In this document: positions 58,338 through 64,000 of the stretch, one piece after another
Position numbering within the stretch: position 1 is the first letter of the stretch
How the letters are laid out: each line of letters starts with the position of its first letter
Assembly (NCBI RefSeq): GCF_048544455.1
Contig: NC_133538.1
Location: forward strand, 37,821,469-37,885,468
Reading direction: 5' to 3'
Source of the DNA: Silene latifolia
Taxonomy: Eukaryota > Streptophyta > Magnoliopsida > Caryophyllales > Caryophyllaceae
Length of the DNA: 64,000 nucleotides
Translations under genes and position numbers: made by a program
The notes under the pieces: generated by a model
Told to the model about the DNA's origin: nothing
The model's database searches: none
Seen by the model: the letters and a program-made list of their open reading frames with translations, nothing else

Positions 58338-58584
58338 CACAAACTACAGGTTTCTTGGTCCAGGGATGATAAATATGTTCAAACTCATGCACGTCCAACT
58401 ATCACTCTCAGCAGGCAAGAGATAATCAGAGCTGGTAAAAATTCTACCACTCTTAGTCAATATACCTTCCAGGATGCACTTAATAATGCACCCTCCAAAG
58501 CTGGTGTTGGAAGTGTTTTATCTAGTAATACTCCAAGGGTTGGTGTTGGTACAAATGGTAATGCTTTACTCCCTTCTGGGAGTA

Positions 58585-61500
58585 ATGCATAACATCGGAT
58601 TCTGGAATGTTAGGGGATTAAATAACCCATCTAAGCAAAAACAGGTGAAGTGGTTCATTCATACTCATATGGTGGGTTTATTTGGTCTCCTTGAGACAAA
58701 GGTAAAACCTTTGTCTCTAAATACAGTAAGATTAAATGTTTGCGATGGTTGGTCTCTTTCTACTAATTCAACTTACCATCCTGGTGGGAGAGTGTGGGTA
58801 CTATGGAATCCATCACTTTTCTATGTTCATTTTGTCCATTACATTCCCCAGGCTATTCATATGAAGGTTACTGAAATTAGCTCACAATTCCATTTCTTCT
58901 GCACCATGATTTATGCCTTTAATGACACCACTGATAGGAAAAGTTTATGGCATGATTTATGTTCTTTTTCTGATCATATCCATGATCCCTGGATCCTTTG
59001 TAGGGACTTTAACTGTGTGTTAAGACCTTCTGAGAGACTTGGGGGTCAATCATCTGATGAGGAAATGGTAGATTTTCGGAAGTGTCTTGATTACTGCCAG
59101 CTGATGGACAGCCCTGCTGCTAGTTCCTATTACACTTGGAATAATAAGCAAAAACCACAGACAAGGGTTTATTCCAGGCTTGACATGGTTCTAGTTAATA
59201 TTCATTGGCTTCAGCACAGATGCAACTCTTATGTTCATTTTTATAATGAGGGTATTTTTTATCACACACCTTGCATTATTTAAGAGCCTGCTAATCATAT
59301 GAAGGGGAGAAAGAGCTTTAAGTACTTTAACATATGGAGCCAAGTGGCAGAGTTCAAACCTTGCATTATAAACCACTGGAATAAGTCTCGGCAGGGGACT
59401 AAGATGTTCAAAGTTGTTATGAAATTAAAGAGCCACAAAAGACCTCTGAAAGTTTTAAATAAGAGTTTATTTGCTGATATAGAGAATAGCGTTGTTCATG
59501 CTTGGAAGGTTTTGGATAATATTCAAGACTAACTGAGAATTAATCCTAGAGACCCTATTCTGCTAGTCAAAGAAAGAGAAGCTGCTGGTGTTTATAGAGA
59601 ACTTCAAGCTGCTTGTGCTAGCTTTCTCATTCAAAAAACTACAGCAACTTGGGTGAATCAGGGGGACAATAACACTAAGTATTCCATAGTCTCCTGAGAG
59701 GAAGAAGTGCAAAGAACAAGATATTTCTCATTGAAGATACCCAAGGAATAGTTCATACTGATGGATCTCATATTCAAAATGTTTTATTTACAGTTTTATG
59801 AAGGGCTGCTTGGGACAGATGGAAATATTACAAAGGTTTCCACCTCTGTGGTACAACAGGGACCTGTGTGTAATACAGATCATCACACTATCCTGCTGGC
59901 TCCTGTCACAAAGAAGGAAATTAAGGATGCCATTTTTTCTATTCCTAACCACAAGGCCCCTGGACCTGATGGCTTTTCTAGTGCTTTCTTTAAGGATTCT
60001 TGGTCAGTCATTGGAGATGAGGTGTGTGATGCCATCTTAGATTTTTTTCAGTCTGGCAAGCTGCTTCAACAGGTGAATCATACCTTCATTACTTTGATAC
60101 CAAAAATTGAAAATCCTCAAAATGTCACTCAATTTTGACCTATATCTTGCTGCAATGTTTTGTACAAAGTCATCTCTAAGCTTCTATGCACTAGGCTCTC
60201 TGCTATCTTGCCTGATATAGTCAGTAAAACTCAAGGTGGGTTTGTAAAAGGGAGAAGTATTGCTGAAAATATCCTCATTTGTCAGGACATTGTAAGGCTT
60301 TATAATAGGAAAACTGTCTCTCCTAGGTGCCTGATGAAAATTGATCTCAAGAAAGCCTATGATTCAGTGCATTGGGATTTTGTGGAACAAATGCTCATTG
60401 CTTTAAAGTTCCCAACTAAGTTTACTGATCTTGTAATGGTCTGTGTAAGATCTGCCTCCTACTCATTGGTCCTTAATGGAGAGAATTTTGGGTATTTTAA
60501 GGGCGCAAAAGGTTTAAGGCAGGGGGATCCTATCTCCCCTCCTCCTTTTCACTATTACAATGGAATATTTGAGTAGGATCTTGAATCATGTTACTGCTAC
60601 TTTGCCTTTCAAATTTCACCCCCTTTGCAGCCAACTCAGGTTAAATCACCTCATGTTTGTTGATGACCTTTTATTATTTTCAAAGGGTGATACTACTTCC
60701 ATCATGATTCTTCTTAGAGCCTTTGCCATCTTCTCTGTTGCCACTGGTCTTCAAATGAACTCTATGAAGTCCAACATTTACTTTAATGGTGTTGCTTCTA
60801 GTGTTAAACTTGATATTCTTCAAGTCTCTGGCTTCTCTGAAGGGTCTTTACCTTTTAAGTATTTGGGTGTACCCATTTCTACTGGCAGGATCTCAGTTAA
60901 AAATTGTTCATGCTTAATAGAGAAAGTTACTGAGAAAATTACAGGTTATGCTGCCAAGAAATTATCTTATGCTGGTAGGTTAACCCTGGTGAATGCTGTT
61001 CTTACTACTTTGTATACTTATTGGGCATCTATCTTTATACTGCCAAAGGGAGTCTTGAGGAAAATTGATGCCCTCTGCAGAAACTATGTGTGGGACGGGA
61101 CATCTGAATATGTTAGGTCTCCCCTGGTAAGTTGGGATAAAATGTGTGTACCAAAAGATGAAAGTGGACTTGGAATAAGGCATAGCATTGCCTGGAATCT
61201 TGCTTCAATTTGCAAGTTATCTTGGTGGATATATTCTAATCAAGATAGCTTGTGGGTGCAATGGGTACATCATATTTATATGAAAGGTGTGCCTTGGTCT
61301 GCTTATACACCTAAAAATGATTCTCCTTGGTCCTGGAAGACTATCTGTAAAGTTAGAGACAAGTTCAATGCAAGCTTCTCCCCTTCTGGTCTGTGGTTGG
61401 CTTGTCCTTCTGGGTATTTTGTTAGAAGTGGTTATCAGTGGATTAGACAGAAACAACTTGCTATTACTTGGGATAGAGTGATCTGGAATTCCTAGCGCAT

Positions 61501-61930
61501 TCCCAAACACTCTTTTATCAGTTGGCTAATTGCTCGTGAAGCCTTGCAACTTAAAGACAAGTTACTCATGTTGGGGAATACTGTTGAAGATACATGCTTC
61601 CTTTGTGGTACAGATACTGAGACTCATAGTCACTTGTTCAATCAGTGTTGCTATACCAGGCAACTGATCAAGCTTCTCAGTCTGAAATTGCAGTTGTGGC
61701 TGCCTGCAACCAATCTGCTAGCCTGGATCCAAGCTAAACCTTGGGCAAAAATCAAGAAACGGGTTACTATTGTATGGATTAAAGCCTTGTGCTATGCTAT
61801 TTGGAATCAGAGGAACAAGGCTAGACTTGAAGGAGCTGTTACAAGACCTGAAATTGTGTTTCAGCAAATTGGCTGCCTGCTTAAATGTCGTTTCTTAGCT
61901 TGGCAAGTATCCCCTATCTATAAAAGCTGA
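58585..61930 (+). pseudogene. LINE ORF2 (endonuclease and reverse transcriptase), broken
   Basis: The APE-type endonuclease comes first (GFWNVRGLNN, LLETKV, RDFNCVL, SRLDMVLVN, then HTPC). The Gly of GDFN is Arg here and the Asp expected before HTPC is Tyr, so the nuclease would be dead even without stops. RT follows: HKAPGPDGFSSAFFK, LIPKIENP, QGGFVKGRSIAENIL, IDLKKAYDSV, GLRQGDPISP, FVDDLLLFSKGD (60655-60666), then the zf-RVT domain (PKHSFISWL, CFLCGTDTETHSHLF). Stops at 59281, 59530, 60136 and 61493, others near 59698 and 59749, and a +1 shift near 60540 break it. No RNase H domain is seen. It belongs to the plant L1 group. Confidence 0.88.
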
Positions 61931-62974
61931 AGCGTTTAAAGCTTTCTGATTGGTTCCTTATTTTTAGAGAGTTAAAAATCTTTTATTTCATAAGGGACCC
62001 CACCATTTTCTCACAAGAATTAATTACCCTCTCCCCAGTTTATAATTTTTAAGGTTTCATATGGTTTAATTTCATTAATTAGTGAACATTATATCGTTAA
62101 TTATGCTGCATCTTTAATTATTCGAAAAAATTCTCCAAAATAATACTGTGTATTGAACTATTGATACGAACATATTGTTTTTAATGTTTTTAAATGAAAA
62201 AAACACAAAAATTGGTACAGCTCCTTAATTTCTACAGCTACAATACTATCAAATATAGAAATACATGAAATCAACTATACAAAATTACAAATCCATATAA
62301 TATTTACAAATAAATTCTTAACATCAAGAAAGTACAAATTGAAAAGTTACAAATTTACAAAAATATTCTGAATAAATTAAAAAATTACGAAAATTATACT
62401 TTTAAAAATCCACATCAGATCTGTATGACCTCAAAATTAAAATACAATACATTAACTCCAACTAAAATAGTTAAAATCGAAAAAAAAAACACCTTTGATA
62501 CCAAAAAAATCTAAATATGCGCTATTTAATACACCAAGAGTAGTTAAAAATCTCAGAATAATAAGTATAGATTTCATAGAGTCAAAAAATCGATACATTA
62601 GAAAGAAATATCATGGAGTAGTATTTCATGTGGTACATAAATAAATATATAAAAGAATGTTATTTGTATGATTTAATAGAGTGTTAGATGCAAAGATGGA
62701 GTTAATAAAATATTTGAAAGGGGGTGAGTGAGAGGAGGGAGCCGACGGTAGTGAGGGAGATGTGAGAGTGTAGATTGGGATAGAAAATTAGGTGGTGAGG
62801 GAGATGTGAGATTATGAGTGACGACAAAGAAGGAATTAGGTTAAATACTTAAATGTGAGACAATTAGTGTGGGGAATATATTTGGGGGGCTATAAGGCTA
62901 TTGGTTATAATTGGGCTTTAAAAGTAAATGGGTTGAATTTGGTTACACTAAAAATAAAGATTTGAATTAATAGG
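61931..62974. other. AT-rich 3' flank of the LINE
   Basis: No clear A-tail or target duplication marks the LINE end. A GA-rich block at 62700-62800 holds two copies of GTGAGGGAGATGTGAGA. No gene. Confidence 0.5.
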
Positions 62975-62979
62975 GAATG

Positions 62980-63473
62980 AGGGATGCCAGCGGGTACTGC
63001 CCCGCATCAGTTGGGGCTGGTATGGGTACAACTTTAGTTGATGGCGGTGCGGGTACAAAAATTTCACCGTTTAGGTGGTGGGCGGGGATGAGTTTTACGT
63101 CATACCCACCAAATACCCGCTTACCCACCAATTGTTAAAAAAAATATACTTAGTATATTATCATGACTTTCTATAATATTCTTTATTGATTTTATTATTG
63201 AAAATCTTAAAATAGGATTATAAATATGAAAATTTACGGATATTTATAGTCATTAAAGTACATTTTATTTAAAAAAAATATTGATAAAAATTATAACATA
63301 GGTGGTTGGTAGGTAAACAGGGCGGGTACGGCTCTAGATTTTCACTCAGTGGGGCGGGTACGGAAACATGTACCCGCCGTGGGTGGTGGGGCGGTACCGA
63401 TATGAGAATTACTTGGTGGGTACGGATATGGGGGAGCCTATATCAACCACGGCTCCGCCCCAATGACATCCCT
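62980..63473. mobile_element. hAT-like MITE rich in GGGTAC motifs
   Basis: Ends AGGGATGCCA and TGACATCCCT are inverted, with GC-rich subterminal GGCGGGTACGG and CCGCCC motifs around an AT-rich centre. This matches a common plant non-autonomous hAT layout. The flanks (GGAATG and AATGAGGG) share only a few bases, so the duplication is imperfect. Confidence 0.6.
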
Positions 63474-63475
63474 AA

Positions 63476-63905
63476 TGAGGGATATATGTGGTGTTCAAAT
63501 TGGGTCAAATGAAAATGAGTGAAATAGAAAGAGAGTTTTATATACTTTTTTTTTCCGTTTCATTTATTTGTTTAGCTTTTATATTTTTTGTAAAAGATAT
63601 TTAATCATAGGAATATTAATGATCGCAATGGAGGTAGCAAATTTGTATAATAATGCAATATAGTTCGGTTGTAATTTTTTTTATCATAATTATATAGAAA
63701 TAAATTGTCGGGATTTACGTACTATTTTTGTATTGTTTGCTATTTAAATCAAAATTATTATTTTTATTATAGTTATTAAACATTTGGCAAGTGCTTCAAA
63801 ACTATCTCAATTATTCAAATGGTACATTTATTAATACGTTATTTACTCATGTTCTTGAATATTCAATCCCGAGCAATTCTATCAACATGAGCTTAATTTA
63901 CAACT
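63476..63905. other. AT-rich flank
   Basis: Nothing recognisable. Confidence 0.5.
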
Positions 63906-63906
63906 A

Positions 63907-64000
<94 letters not shown>
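63906..64000. repeat. ATT trinucleotide microsatellite
   Basis: At least 30 uninterrupted ATT units, continuing past the window end. Confidence 0.97.

Noticed and set aside
63306-63512. Gly/Arg-rich ORF in the right-hand MITE
   Set aside because: Generated by GGGTAC repeats and crosses the MITE end.

Overview
The window is nuclear DNA from a flowering plant, most likely a eudicot. It is AT-rich and built almost entirely of nested transposable elements: Ty1/copia and Ty3/gypsy-type LTR elements, an L1-type LINE, and CACTA, hAT, Mutator-like (MULE), Tourist-like and Helitron-like DNA elements. Introns follow GT..AG and there are no bacterial-style operons. An order such as Caryophyllales is possible but cannot be settled from the sequence. 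No rRNA, CRISPR array or intact housekeeping gene is visible. The only sizeable open gene is a single-exon TPR-domain protein at 14513-16021.

Layout from left to right. (1) Positions 1-11686 are an LTR of a Tat-like family, split by Copia-1 (645-11469, duplication GGCGA). Copia-1 is itself split by a 1.7-kb CACTA element (6770-8488, duplication CTT) that carries a tiny gene on the opposite strand. (2) Positions 11687-16872 hold a foldback MITE, a Helitron-like 3' end and the TPR gene with its long leader and A-tailed 3' end. (3) A MULE with 9-bp duplications (16873-18386) contains a Tourist-like MITE. (4) Copia-3 (19237-23392, duplication CAATT) and Copia-4 (23593-28166, duplication ATAGC) are both decayed. 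A tRNA-like sequence follows at 28301.

(5) From 28677 to 37432 lies the most unusual object. It is a decayed MULE gene that joins a FAR1-type DNA-binding region, a MULE transposase and an OTU-type cysteine-protease-like domain. A plant-mobile-domain (PMD) gene lies tail-to-tail with it. The MULE gene was split by a Tat-like solo LTR (31759-36787, duplication CTAGT), which was then split by a nearly complete hAT transposon (32682-36445, duplication CCGTACAA).

(6) From 37437 to about 57060 is a minus-strand Tat-like 3' end (3' LTR, polypurine tract and a long quasi-palindrome array). It is split by a 16.3-kb insertion, a coding-free chromovirus-like element (39248-55584, duplication ATTTT). 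That element is split by Copia-2 (43018-52595, duplication GTCCC), and one Copia-2 LTR is split by a 774-bp MITE (51063-51836). (7) A full-length but dead LINE lies at 57302-61930, followed by a small hAT-like MITE and a long ATT microsatellite that runs off the end.

Most large insertions keep exact target-site duplications, so relative order can be read directly. For example: Tat 3' end, then the coding-free element (LTRs roughly 3% apart), then Copia-2 (LTRs under 1% apart), then the MITE. Coding regions are broken mainly by in-frame stops, many of them C-to-T or G-to-A changes of the kind expected from methylated, silenced DNA. Divergences were counted by eye. Family and clade names rest on motif recognition, not on database searches.
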